Shown one piece after another: positions 44,497 to 52,510 of a stretch of 64,000 nucleotides of DNA. The stretch spans positions 434,001 through 498,000 of the forward strand of contig NZ_JQLN01000007.1 in assembly GCF_000744225.1 (NCBI RefSeq), given 5' to 3'. Source of the DNA: Kitasatospora mediocidica KCTC 9733 (GTDB lineage Bacteria; Actinomycetota; Actinomycetes; Streptomycetales; Streptomycetaceae). Below the pieces are notes generated by a model. The model was not told the DNA's origin and made no database searches. It was given only the letters and a program-made list of their open reading frames with translations. A program made the translations under genes and the position numbers. The stretch's first letter is position 1. Every line of letters starts with the position of its first letter.

Positions 44497-45708
44497 ATGC
44501 GCCGTGCTCCGGCCCGCAGACTCGCCACCGCCCTGCTCGCCCTCTCCACCCTGTCCCCCCTCGCCCTGACCGCGCCCCCGGCCCAGGCCGCCCCGCCGGC
44601 GACCGCCCTCTCCGGTTACGCCCCCTCCGCGGACGACTGTCCGCCGCACGGGCTGGACCCCGAGCTCGTGGCCCGCCTCGACAAGGCGATCGAGGAGACC
44701 CGCCAGGAGGCCGGCGTCCCCGGCGTCACCGTCGGGCTGTGGTTCCCCGGGAAGGGCAGCTACATCCGCTCGACCGGGGTGGCCGACACCGCGACCGGCG
44801 CGCCCATGAAGCCCGACTTCAACATGCGGATCGGCAGCGAGACCAAGACCTTCACCGCCACCGCCGTCCTGGAGCTGGTCGACCAGGGCCTGGTCGGGCT
44901 GGACGACCCGATCTCCCGGTACATCGACGGCGTCCCCGACGGGGACAACATCAGCATCCGCGAGCTGGCGGAGATGCGCAGCGGCCTGTTCTCGTACAGC
45001 GCCGACCCGGACTTCGTCCACGCGCTGCTCAGCGATCCGACCCGACCGTTCACCCCGCAGGAGCTGCTGGCGTACGCCTTCAAGCACGACAACGTCTTCC
45101 CCCCGGGGGCGGACTTCCAGTACTCCAACACCAACTACATCCTGCTCGGCCTGGTGGTGGAGAAGATCACCGGCAAGCCGCTCGCCGAGGTCATCCACCA
45201 CGACGTCACCGGGCCCTCCGACATGCGGCGCACGCTGTTCCCGCAGGGCGCCGAGTTCCCGAAGCCGCACGCGCACGGCTACACCAACCAGACGCTGACC
45301 GGCGAGGTCGCCGACACGACGCACTGGAACCCGAGCTGGGGCTGGGCGGCCGGGGCGATGATCTCCGACCTGCACGACCTGCACCTCTGGGCCAAGGACG
45401 TCGCCACCGGCAGCCTGCTCTCCCCGGCCACCCAGGCGGAGCGGGAGAAGTTCATCCCCGTCCCCGGTTTCGAGGACGCGGGGTACGGGCTCGGGCTCTT
45501 CAGGACCCACGGCTGGGTCGGACACAACGGCTCGCTGCCCGGCTACGAGAGCGTGACGGTCTACCTGCCGGAGCAGAAGGCCACGATGGTGATCCTGATC
45601 AACACCGACATCCTGCACGAGGGTTCCGAGCCGAGCACGCTGATCGCCAAGGCGATCACCTCGATCGTCACGCCGGACCACGTCTACGACCTCCCGGCCG
45701 AGGGCTGA
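44497..45708 (+). CDS. Secreted serine hydrolase, class C beta-lactamase / D,D-peptidase fold
   Basis: A 403-residue exported protein with a signal peptide (about 1-30, cut after AQA). The penicillin-binding fold motifs are all present: SxxK as SETK near residue 114, YxN as YSN near 209, and HxG as HNG near 344. Actinobacterial members are D-alanyl-D-alanine carboxypeptidases or esterases rather than true beta-lactamases. ATG 44497 is the start of the signal peptide. It may serve the cell wall sensed by the kinase pair; this is inference. Confidence 0.9.
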   Translation: MRRAPARRLATALLALSTLSPLALTAPPAQAAPPATALSGYAPSADDCPPHGLDPELVARLDKAIEETRQEAGVPGVTVGLWFPGKGSYIRSTGVADTATGAPMKPDFNMRIGSETKTFTATAVLELVDQGLVGLDDPISRYIDGVPDGDNISIRELAEMRSGLFSYSADPDFVHALLSDPTRPFTPQELLAYAFKHDNVFPPGADFQYSNTNYILLGLVVEKITGKPLAEVIHHDVTGPSDMRRTLFPQGAEFPKPHAHGYTNQTLTGEVADTTHWNPSWGWAAGAMISDLHDLHLWAKDVATGSLLSPATQAEREKFIPVPGFEDAGYGLGLFRTHGWVGHNGSLPGYESVTVYLPEQKATMVILINTDILHEGSEPSTLIAKAITSIVTPDHVYDLPAEG

Positions 45709-45724
45709 CCACGGCGCACGGCAC

Positions 45725-45756
45725 GGTGCCGGCCGGGGCTCGTCCCGGCCGGCACC
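45725..45756. terminator. Strong bidirectional terminator
   Basis: A perfect 13-bp stem (45725-45737 with 45744-45756) and 6-base loop between convergent genes. Confidence 0.85.
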
Positions 45757-45759
45757 CGC

Positions 45760-46983
45760 TCAGCTCAACTCCCGCAACCGGCGCTCCAGGAAGGCGCGTT
45801 CGGCCTCGTTCGTGGTGCGGGTGAGCGCTTCCCGATAGGCGCGCGCCGCCTCGGCGTCGCGGCCGAGCCGCCGCAGCAGGTCCGCGCGGACGGCGTGGGT
45901 CAGGTGGTAGGCGTCGAGGTCGAGGGCGTCGACGAGGGCCAGCGCCGCCTGGGGGCCGTCGGTCTCGGCCACCGCGACCGCGCGGTGCAGGGCCACCACG
46001 GGCGTGGGAGCCAGCGCCATCTGGCGGTCGTAGAGCTGGACGATCTGACCCCAGTCGGTGGCGGCCGCGCTGGGCGCGTCGCTGTGCACGGCGTTGATGG
46101 CCGCCTGGAGCTGGTACGGGCCCGGGCGGCCGAGCCGCAGGCAGCGCCGGACCAGCGCCTGCCCCTCGGCGACGAGCGCGGCGTCCCAGCGGGAGCGGTC
46201 CTGGTCGGCGAGCAGGACCAGGGTGCCGTCCGGGGCGGTGCGGGCCGGGCGCCGCGACTGGACGAGCAGCAGCAGCGCGAGCAGCCCCAGGACCTCCGGC
46301 TCGTCGGGCATGAGCTCGGCGAGCAGGCGGGCCAACCGGACGGCCTCCGCGCAGAGTTGCTCGCGCACCGGCGCCGCGCCCGAGCCGCTGAGGTAGCCCT
46401 CGTTGAAGACCAGGTACACGACGGCGAGGACCGGGCGCAGCCGCTCCGGCAGATCGGCGTCGGCCGGGATCCGGTAGGGGATCCGGGCGTCGCGGATCTT
46501 GGCCTTGGCGCGGACGATCCGCTGGGCCATGGCCGGCTCGCTCACCAGGAACGCGCGGGCGATCTCGGCGGTGGTCAGCCCGCCGAGCAGCCGCAGGGTC
46601 AGCGCGACCTGCGCCGTCTCGGCGAGGGCGGGGTGGCAGCAGGTGAAGATCAGGCGCAGCCGGTCGTCGCGCACGGGTCCCTCCTCGGCCGGTTCGTCGC
46701 GGGTGTGCAGCAGCAGCGCGTCGGCGTGCCGGCCCGGGCGCAAGGCCTCCCGGCGCTGCCGGTCGATCGCCTTGTTGCGGGCGGTGGTGATGATCCACCC
46801 GGCCGGGCTGGGCGGCAGCCCGGTGGACGGCCACTGCCGCACCGCCGTGGTGAACGCCTCCTGGACCGCCTCCTCGGCGCTGTCGAGGTCGCCGACGAGA
46901 CGGACCAGGACGGCCACGGCGCGCCCGTACTCCTGGCGGAAGACCCGCTCGATCTCCGTCGCCGTCACCGGCACCGACGTCAC
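45760..46983 (-). CDS. ECF sigma factor with long C-terminal extension (ECF42-type)
   Basis: A 407-residue sigma factor. Sigma-2 (about 10-75, VFRQEYGRAVAVLVRLVGDLDSAEEAVQ) and sigma-4 (about 120-180, LRLLGGLTTAEIARAFLVSE) are followed by about 200 residues of helical repeats (VYLVFNEGYLSGSG; then HRAVAVAE-type TPR-like helices). This is the ECF42 type, which lacks an anti-sigma factor and goes with YciI/DGPF proteins. GTG 46983 starts one base after the YciI stop, so they are coupled. Confidence 0.92.
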   Translation of the reverse strand: MTSVPVTATEIERVFRQEYGRAVAVLVRLVGDLDSAEEAVQEAFTTAVRQWPSTGLPPSPAGWIITTARNKAIDRQRREALRPGRHADALLLHTRDEPAEEGPVRDDRLRLIFTCCHPALAETAQVALTLRLLGGLTTAEIARAFLVSEPAMAQRIVRAKAKIRDARIPYRIPADADLPERLRPVLAVVYLVFNEGYLSGSGAAPVREQLCAEAVRLARLLAELMPDEPEVLGLLALLLLVQSRRPARTAPDGTLVLLADQDRSRWDAALVAEGQALVRRCLRLGRPGPYQLQAAINAVHSDAPSAAATDWGQIVQLYDRQMALAPTPVVALHRAVAVAETDGPQAALALVDALDLDAYHLTHAVRADLLRRLGRDAEAARAYREALTRTTNEAERAFLERRLRELS

Positions 46984-46984
46984 G

Positions 46985-47338
46985 TCAGCCCTCGACCTCG
47001 CCCTGGAACGGCCGTACCTCGATCGGCAGGTGGGTGGCCAGGGCGTACCGGCGGCCCCACGCCAGCGCGGCGTCCAGGTCGGGGGCCTTGATGACGGTGA
47101 ACCCGCCGAGGTACTCCTTGCCCTCGGTGAACGGGCCGTCGGTGACGAGCACCTCGCCCCCGCTCGGCCGCAGCACCGTGGCGGTGGCCGGGTCGTGCAG
47201 GCCCTGGCCGAACACCCAGCTGCCGGTGGACTCCAACTCCCGGCGCAGCACGCCGAGATCGGCCATCACCGCCGCCAGGAACTCCGGCCCGGGGAGCTCG
47301 CCCTGCGGCTGGTACATGCTGAGCAGATACTGCTTCAT
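46985..47338 (-). CDS. YciI/DGPF-family protein
   Basis: A 117-residue protein with the family motif DGPFTEGKEYLGGF. The fold is a small ferredoxin-like dimer with a His/Asp pocket; the reaction is unknown. It lies between the DHFR-like gene (4-base overlap) and the ECF sigma gene. DGPF proteins next to ECF42 factors are a known pairing and are usual targets of the sigma factor. Confidence 0.92.
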   Translation of the reverse strand: MKQYLLSMYQPQGELPGPEFLAAVMADLGVLRRELESTGSWVFGQGLHDPATATVLRPSGGEVLVTDGPFTEGKEYLGGFTVIKAPDLDAALAWGRRYALATHLPIEVRPFQGEVEG

Positions 47339-48000
47339 CGTCCTGCGCCTTCCATCATGGCCGTCGCGTGCGCCGGCTCTGGTGTCGCCTCTGGTGTCGC
47401 CTCGGGTGTCGCCTCGGGTGCCGGCCCGTAGGTCGCGATCAGCACGCCGGTGGTGGTCAGCACGCTGTCCACCAGCCGCAGCCGGGTGAGCGGGCCGTCC
47501 TCGGGGAACAGTCGCCGGCCCGACCCCAGCACCAGCGGGTGGACCGACAGGACGAACCGGTCGACCAGCCCGGCCCCGGCCAGCGCGCGGACCAGCTCAC
47601 CGCTGCCGAGGACCGCGATGTCGTGCTCCAGCTCTTTCTTCAGCCGCTCGACGGCCCGCACGGGATCACCGGTGAGCAGAGTCGAATTCTGCCAGGGCAG
47701 CGGCTCGGCCAGGGTGGCGGACGCGACGTACTTACGGGTGTTGTTCAGCCGCTCGGTGAAGGGGTTGCCGTCGGTACGCTCGGCCCAGGACCGCCGGAGG
47801 TCCTGGTAGGTCCGCCGGCCGAGCAGCAGCGCTCCGGTAGCGGCCATCCCCTCGGCCACCGCCGCCATCATCACCTGGTCCGGGTAGGGCGTCGCCCAGC
47901 CGCCGTGCCGGAATCCGCCACGAGTGTCCTCGTCAGGACGACCCGGCCCCTGCAGCACGCCGTCCAGCGTCACGCTCTCGGTGACCACGATCCTGGCCAT
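47335..48000 (-). CDS. Dihydrofolate-reductase-like (RibD C-terminal) protein
   Basis: A 221-residue protein of the RibD C-terminal/DHFR-like family: VTESVTLDGVLQGPGRPDED, LLLGRRTYQDLRRSW, and IAVLGSGELVRALAGAGLVD. Such proteins bind NADPH; their substrates are mostly unknown. The tail has ATPE repeats coded by 12-base units (47381-47416), beyond the normal end of the fold. It is the first gene of the operon and overlaps the YciI gene by 4 bases. It is divergent from the terpene cyclase gene. Confidence 0.88.
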   Translation of the reverse strand: MARIVVTESVTLDGVLQGPGRPDEDTRGGFRHGGWATPYPDQVMMAAVAEGMAATGALLLGRRTYQDLRRSWAERTDGNPFTERLNNTRKYVASATLAEPLPWQNSTLLTGDPVRAVERLKKELEHDIAVLGSGELVRALAGAGLVDRFVLSVHPLVLGSGRRLFPEDGPLTRLRLVDSVLTTTGVLIATYGPAPEATPEATPEATPEPAHATAMMEGAGR

Positions 48001-48100
48001 CGCGCACTCTCCTCCGCTCCGGCGACCGGCCCGTGCCGGTCGCTCTCACCTCCTACACGAACGGCACCGGGCGAAATCGACACCCCGTTTGGGGCGCTCA

Positions 48101-48134
48101 CGTGTGCGCGCACGCCGTCCCGTGCGCGCACACG
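48101..48134. promoter_or_regulatory. Paired GTGCGCGCAC palindromes upstream of the terpene cyclase
   Basis: GTGCGCGCAC occurs at 48104-48113 and 48122-48131, 18 bases apart, and the longer arms (48101-48113 and 48122-48134) form a perfect 13-bp inverted repeat with an 8-base loop. Each site also fits GTG-N6-CAC, the core of the Crp consensus. It lies just before a possible promoter. Crp-type control is inference. Confidence 0.55.
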
Positions 48135-48137
48135 CTG

Positions 48138-48168
48138 TTGCGGGGCTCGCTCGGGGTCACGTTATGTA
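48138..48168 (+). promoter_or_regulatory. Possible promoter of the terpene cyclase
   Basis: TTGCGG (48138-48143) and TTATGT (48162-48167) are 18 bases apart, 48 bases before the ATG. The -10 box is a weak match. Confidence 0.4.
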
Positions 48169-48215
48169 GGGGATGAGCCACCCCGTCCCGCACTGGTCCG
48201 TACGAGGAGTAGCCC

Positions 48216-49379
48216 ATGCCCCAGGTGAACGCGACGACCGCGGAACGGATTCTGCGTGGCCCGACCGGCCTCGGCACGTCCGGCCTGTACCCGGGCCGGA
48301 TCGACGCGCCGCAGGAGGCGGAGGCAGCCGAGGCAACCGAGGCGGCGGAGGCGGTCGCAGCCGTGGCGGCGTCCGGCGCGCGTGCGGGGGCGCCCAGCGC
48401 CGGGCGGCCGATCCCGGGCCTGTACCACCACCCGGTTCCCGAGCCGGACCCCGAGCGGGTGGCCGAGCTGGGCCACCGGGTCAAGCAGTGGGCGGTGGAG
48501 GAGGTCCAGCTGTTCCCGCCGGACTGGGAGGACCAGTTCGACGGCTTCGACCTCGGCCGCTACATGGTCGCCTGCCATCCCGAGGCCCCCAGTATCGACC
48601 ACCTGATGATCGCCACCCGGCTGATGGCCGCCGAGAACGCCCTCGACGACTGCTACTGCGAGGACCACGGCGGCTCGCCCGTCGGCCTCGGTGGACGGCT
48701 GCTGCTGGCGCACACCGCCCTCGACCCGTTGCACACCACCCAGGAGTACCGGCCCGACTGGGAGGCGTCGCTGGAGGCGGACGCCCCTCGGCGGGCCTAC
48801 CGCTCGGCCATGCAGTACTTCACCCGCTCGGCCACCCCGTCCCAGGCCGACCGGTACCGGCACGACATGGCCCGCCTGCACCTGGGCTACCTCGCGGAGG
48901 CCGCCTGGGCCGAGACGGGCTACCTGCCCGAGGTGTGGGAGTACCTGGCGATGCGCCAGTTCAACAACTTCCGCCCCTGCCCCACCATCACCGACACCAT
49001 CGACGGCTACGAGCTCCCGGCCGAGCTGCACGCGCTGCCCGCCGTGCAGCGGGTCATCGCGCTCGGCTCCAACGCCACCACGATCGTCAACGACCTGTAC
49101 TCGTACACCAAGGAACTGGCCAGCCCCGGCCGGCACCTGAACCTGCCGGTGGTGATCGCGGAGCGCGAGGGGCGCACCGACCGTCAGGCGTACCTGAAGG
49201 CGGTCGAGGTCCACAACGAGCTGATGCACGGCTTCGAGGCCGCCTCGGCCGCCGTGGCCGCCGCCCATCCCGTGCCGTCGGTGCTCCGGTTCCTGCGCGG
49301 CGTGGCCGCCTGGGTCGACGGCAACCACCACTGGCACTGCACCAACACCTACCGCTACAGCCTGCCCGACTTCTGGTAG
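48216..49379 (+). CDS. Terpene cyclase, 2-methylisoborneol-synthase type
   Basis: A 387-residue class I terpene cyclase. A disordered Ala/Glu-rich N-terminus of about 65 residues is followed by the cyclase fold. The metal-binding motif DDCYCED is at 144-150 and the second motif VNDLYSYTKE at about 290-300. The C-terminal block WHCTNTYRYSLPDFW and the DDCYCED motif match 2-methylisoborneol synthases, which cyclise 2-methylgeranyl diphosphate. The usual GPP methyltransferase and cyclic-nucleotide-binding gene are not next to it, so the substrate may come from elsewhere or differ. gaggag is 6 bases before ATG 48216. Confidence 0.88.
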   Translation: MPQVNATTAERILRGPTGLGTSGLYPGRIDAPQEAEAAEATEAAEAVAAVAASGARAGAPSAGRPIPGLYHHPVPEPDPERVAELGHRVKQWAVEEVQLFPPDWEDQFDGFDLGRYMVACHPEAPSIDHLMIATRLMAAENALDDCYCEDHGGSPVGLGGRLLLAHTALDPLHTTQEYRPDWEASLEADAPRRAYRSAMQYFTRSATPSQADRYRHDMARLHLGYLAEAAWAETGYLPEVWEYLAMRQFNNFRPCPTITDTIDGYELPAELHALPAVQRVIALGSNATTIVNDLYSYTKELASPGRHLNLPVVIAEREGRTDRQAYLKAVEVHNELMHGFEAASAAVAAAHPVPSVLRFLRGVAAWVDGNHHWHCTNTYRYSLPDFW

Positions 49380-49394
49380 CAGTCGGCACGCTTT

Positions 49395-49455
49395 CGAGCG
49401 AGTGAGCGAGCATGGACCGGCGCACGGCGCTGGTCCATGCTCGCTCACTCGCTCG
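49395..49455. terminator. Very long perfect hairpin after the terpene cyclase
   Basis: A perfect 24-bp stem (49395-49418 with 49432-49455) has a 13-base loop, 16 bases after the cyclase stop. It is likely a terminator but far longer than needed. Confidence 0.75.
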
Positions 49456-49521
49456 GCCGTTGTGGGGCTCGGACGTCGTCCCCGTGGTCGCCCTCCCCCG
49501 CGCAGAAGTACCGCCCATGGG

Positions 49522-49549
49522 TTGACATGTTCCCGCCATGGCGTATTCC
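49522..49549 (+). promoter_or_regulatory. Possible promoter of the G1 peptidase
   Basis: TTGACA (49522-49527) and TATTCC (49544-49549) are 16 bases apart, 128 bases before the start codon. The -35 is perfect, the -10 weak. The rest of the 297-base gap (49380-49676) holds the hairpin and nothing else I recognise. Confidence 0.4.
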
Positions 49550-49676
49550 GGCAGGCCTGCCGCCCTTCCCAACTCCCGGCGGGGAGAACGACGCTGGCCG
49601 ACAGGTACGGAGCGTGGAGCGCCCCCAGGCTGATCCCCCGCTCCGTCGAACCCCCACGTCAGCAGGGAGATCGACC

Positions 49677-50480
49677 ATGTCCCGACGCCTCTCGCGCACG
49701 GCCGGAGCCATAGCGGCCCTCGCCCTCGCCGCGGCACTCGCCGCCCCCGCCCAGGCCGCCACCGCGGCAGCCGCGCCCGCCGCGCACCGCGCCTCGACGG
49801 CTTTCGGGCCGGCGGCCACCGGTCAGCACAACGCCCGTACCCCGCATACCCGTTACGACGGCGGTGTGTGGGGCGGCTACGTCGCCCAGGGCAGCGGCTT
49901 CCAGTCCATCTCGGGCTCCTGGACGATGCCGCAGATCCAGTGCAACACCTCCAACGACCTCTTCGCGCCCTGGGTCGGCATCGACGGCTACGGCTCGCAG
50001 ACCGTCGAGCAGACCGGCGTCCAGGCGGACTGCTCCTCCGGTTCACCCGTGCTCAGCGGCTGGTACGAGATGTACCCCGCGCCGCCGCAGTTCTTCAACG
50101 ACCCGGTGTCCGCCGGGGACTCCTTCACCGGCACGGTGACCACCGACGGCTCGGGCACCTACAGCCTCGCGCTCACGGACAACACCCAGGGCTGGACCGA
50201 GAACACCCAACAGCAGCTCGACGCGCAGAACGTCAGCGCCGAGGCGGTCATCGAGTCGCCGTCGCAGAGCTACCCGTCCTTCGACCGGCTCGACTTCTCC
50301 GGAGTCACCGTCAACGGCCAGCCGTTCGACGCCTTCGGCCCGCAGGCGATCGACAGCGGCCAGTACACCGAGACCGCGCTGCAGAACGGCTCCTTCTCCA
50401 TCGTCCCGTCGGGCGCCGGCCAGAACGTGGCCCACCGGACGCCGTCGGCGGTCGCCCGGCCGGCCGTGCCGCGCTACTGA
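49677..50480 (+). CDS. Secreted G1-family (eqolisin) peptidase
   Basis: A 267-residue exported protein. The signal peptide (about 1-28, cut after AQA) precedes a beta-sandwich of the eqolisin type: GSWTMPQIQC, PWVGIDGYGSQTVEQTGV with catalytic Gln near 113, and EAVIESP with catalytic Glu near 192. The family uses a Gln/Glu pair at acid pH and is resistant to pepstatin. It is better known in fungi but also occurs in actinobacteria. ATG 49677 has gggag upstream. Convergent with the next gene, with a hairpin between. Confidence 0.85.
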   Translation: MSRRLSRTAGAIAALALAAALAAPAQAATAAAAPAAHRASTAFGPAATGQHNARTPHTRYDGGVWGGYVAQGSGFQSISGSWTMPQIQCNTSNDLFAPWVGIDGYGSQTVEQTGVQADCSSGSPVLSGWYEMYPAPPQFFNDPVSAGDSFTGTVTTDGSGTYSLALTDNTQGWTENTQQQLDAQNVSAEAVIESPSQSYPSFDRLDFSGVTVNGQPFDAFGPQAIDSGQYTETALQNGSFSIVPSGAGQNVAHRTPSAVARPAVPRY

Positions 50481-50491
50481 CCGACACCCCG

Positions 50492-50532
50492 GGCCCGGCG
50501 GCGGTGGGCGCGTGACCCACCGCCGCCGGGCC
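50492..50532. terminator. Strong bidirectional terminator
   Basis: A perfect 17-bp stem (50492-50508 with 50516-50532) and a 7-base loop between convergent genes. Confidence 0.88.
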
Positions 50533-50547
50533 GCGGCATTGTCCGGA

Positions 50548-51273
50548 TCAATCCGTGACGGGCAGGCACTCGGCGAGCAGGGCGACGATGTCACGCCAGG
50601 CTCGCTCTGCGTGCCGTGGGTGGTACCCGACGCCGGGGACCACGGTGTGGTCGACCGTTGGGTGATGGAAGGCGTGCAGGGCTCCTCCGTAGACCACCAG
50701 GCGCCAGTCGACGCCCGCGGCCTGCATCTCAGCGGTGAACGCGTCCCGCTGCGCGGGCGGCATGATCGGGTCCTCCGACCCGACCCCGGCCCATACCGGA
50801 CAGCGAATGCGTGCCGCCTCGCCCGGTCGGCCCGTGGTCAGCGCGTTGACGGTCCCGATCGCGCGCAGGTCGACGCCATCGCGACCGAGTTCCAGTGCGA
50901 TGGCGCCCCCGGTGCCGTAGCCGACGGCGGCGGTCCGGTCGGGGTCGGCCCGTGGTTCGGCCCGCAACAGGTCGAGCGCGGCGTGACCGATTCCTCGCAT
51001 CCGGTCGGGGTCGGCGAGCAGCGGCAGGCATCGGGCCAGCATGTCCTGCGGGTCGTCCAGGTAGCGTCCGCCGTGGAGGTCGAAGGCCAGCGCCACGTAC
51101 CCCAGTTCGGCCAGAGCCTCGGCCCGGCGGCGCTCGACATCACTGAGCCCCATCCCCTCGGGTCCGATCAGGACTGCGGGCCGGCGCTCGGCACCGGCTG
51201 GGAGCGCGAGGTATCCGATCATCGTCAGGTTGTCGGCCGGGTATTCGACGGCACGGGTGGTGATCGTCGTCAT
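50548..51273 (-). CDS. Dienelactone-hydrolase-like protein with Gly at the nucleophile position
   Basis: A 241-residue alpha/beta-hydrolase. It resembles the dienelactone hydrolase group (AVLIGPEGMGLSD, AFDLHGGRYL). The nucleophile elbow, normally GYCxGG or GxSxG, reads GYGTGG; the codon there is GGC. Acid Asp (GVGSEDPIMPP) and His (GGALHAFHHP) are in place. So the usual nucleophile is lost: it may bind a ligand, use another residue, or act as a non-hydrolytic partner. It is divergent from the GlxA operon with 214 bases between them, so it may share control with that pathway. Confidence 0.85.
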   Translation of the reverse strand: MTTITTRAVEYPADNLTMIGYLALPAGAERRPAVLIGPEGMGLSDVERRRAEALAELGYVALAFDLHGGRYLDDPQDMLARCLPLLADPDRMRGIGHAALDLLRAEPRADPDRTAAVGYGTGGAIALELGRDGVDLRAIGTVNALTTGRPGEAARIRCPVWAGVGSEDPIMPPAQRDAFTAEMQAAGVDWRLVVYGGALHAFHHPTVDHTVVPGVGYHPRHAERAWRDIVALLAECLPVTD

Positions 51274-51390
51274 GGGACTGGACGGTAGTGACCGTTGCGC
51301 CCGCTCGGGGTGGTGTTCACCGATGGCAGACAGCGATGCCCCCGAGGTCGTATGACCCTCCTCACATCACGTGGTGACACTCCGTCATCC

Positions 51391-51404
51391 CTACTGGTCA
51401 GTAG
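51391..51404. promoter_or_regulatory. Inverted repeat in front of the GlxA operon
   Basis: CTACTG-GT-CAGTAG is a perfect 6-2-6 inverted repeat, 84 bases before the GlxA-type gene and 118 bases before the hydrolase gene. A CACGTG core lies nearby (51368-51373). AraC-type or other regulators could bind. Confidence 0.45.
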
Positions 51405-51487
51405 CTATTCCATGATCACTGGCTCCCGCCGGTGGCCGAATTCGTCACTAGCCCGTCATTGCCGCCACCACCCGCCGGATACAGGCT

Positions 51488-52510
51488 GTGACCGTGCATC
51501 AGCGACGTGTGGTGGTGGTGATCTACTCCGGTGCCCAGGCACTGGACATAGCGGGCCCGATCGAGGTGTTCGACACCGTGAACCGGCAGCTCGCGCCGAC
51601 GGGTGTCCGCTACCTGATCGAGTTCGTGTCGGCCGACGCGCCGCTCGTGCGGACCTGCTCGGGCATGGTGGTGGCGGCCGAGCCGCTGGCGGCGGGGGAC
51701 GGCCCGATCGACACCCTGATCGTCCCCGGCGGGTGGAGCCTCAGGGAGGCGCTGGCCGACCGTGAGCTGGTCGGCTGGATCGGCCGGGCCGCGGCCCGCT
51801 CGCGCCGGGTCGCCTCGGTGTGCGGGGGCGCGTTCCTGCTCGCCGAGGCGGGCCTGCTCGACGGGCGCCGCGCCACCACGCACTGGGCCTACTGCGCCGA
51901 GATGGCCGAGCGCTACCCGGACGTGACGGTGGACCGCGAGCCGATCTTCGTCTGGGACGGCCGGTTCGTCACCTCCGCCGGCGTCTCCACCGGCATCGAC
52001 ATGGCGCTGTCCCTGGTGGAGGCCGACCACGGCGCGGCGTTCGCCCTGGAGGTGGCCCGCTTCCTGGTGCTCTTCTTCAAGCGCAACGGCGGGCAGTCGC
52101 AGTTCAGCGCGATCCTGGAGGCCCAACTCGCCGACCGGGCACCGATCCGCGCGGCGCAGGAGTGGATCCTCGAACACCTGGAACAGCCGCTACCGCTTCC
52201 CGAGATCGCCGAGCGCGCCAGCATGAGCCTGCGCAACTTCGCCCGGGTGTTCCGCCGCGAGGTGGGCACGCCACCGGGCCAGTACATCGAGCAGATGCGG
52301 ATCGCCCGGGCCCGCAAGCTGCTGGAGACCACCGACCTGCCGGTCGGCCAGATCGCCCGCCGCTGCGGGTTCCCGGCGCCGGAGACGTTCTTCCGCTCCT
52401 TCGGCCGGGCCCTGGAACTGACACCGAACGAGTACCGCCAGCGATTCCAGACCCTCTCACCGTCGGGCCTCCTGCTGGCACCCGACCACCGGGACAGGAG
52501 CTCCGCATGA
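51488..52510 (+). CDS. GlxA-family regulator (DJ-1/PfpI + AraC HTH)
   Basis: A 340-residue transcription factor. Residues about 8-180 form a DJ-1/PfpI domain with Cys in ASVCGGAF. Residues about 220-320 are a double AraC helix-turn-helix (LPLPEIAERASMSLRNFARVF; PVGQIARRCGFPAPETFFRSF). Such proteins sense a small molecule through the amidase-like domain and turn on nearby genes. GTG 51488 is the chosen start; GTG 51494 is possible. Its stop overlaps the next start (ATGA), so the regulator is made with the pathway it probably controls. Confidence 0.92.
   Translation: MTVHQRRVVVVIYSGAQALDIAGPIEVFDTVNRQLAPTGVRYLIEFVSADAPLVRTCSGMVVAAEPLAAGDGPIDTLIVPGGWSLREALADRELVGWIGRAAARSRRVASVCGGAFLLAEAGLLDGRRATTHWAYCAEMAERYPDVTVDREPIFVWDGRFVTSAGVSTGIDMALSLVEADHGAAFALEVARFLVLFFKRNGGQSQFSAILEAQLADRAPIRAAQEWILEHLEQPLPLPEIAERASMSLRNFARVFRREVGTPPGQYIEQMRIARARKLLETTDLPVGQIARRCGFPAPETFFRSFGRALELTPNEYRQRFQTLSPSGLLLAPDHRDRSSA

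Noticed and set aside
44497..45708. A true class C beta-lactamase
   Set aside because: The fold motifs are shared with D,D-peptidases and esterases; nothing in the sequence points to antibiotic resistance.
48216..49379. Geosmin synthase
   Set aside because: Geosmin synthases have two cyclase domains and about 720 residues; this has one domain and the DDCYCED motif.
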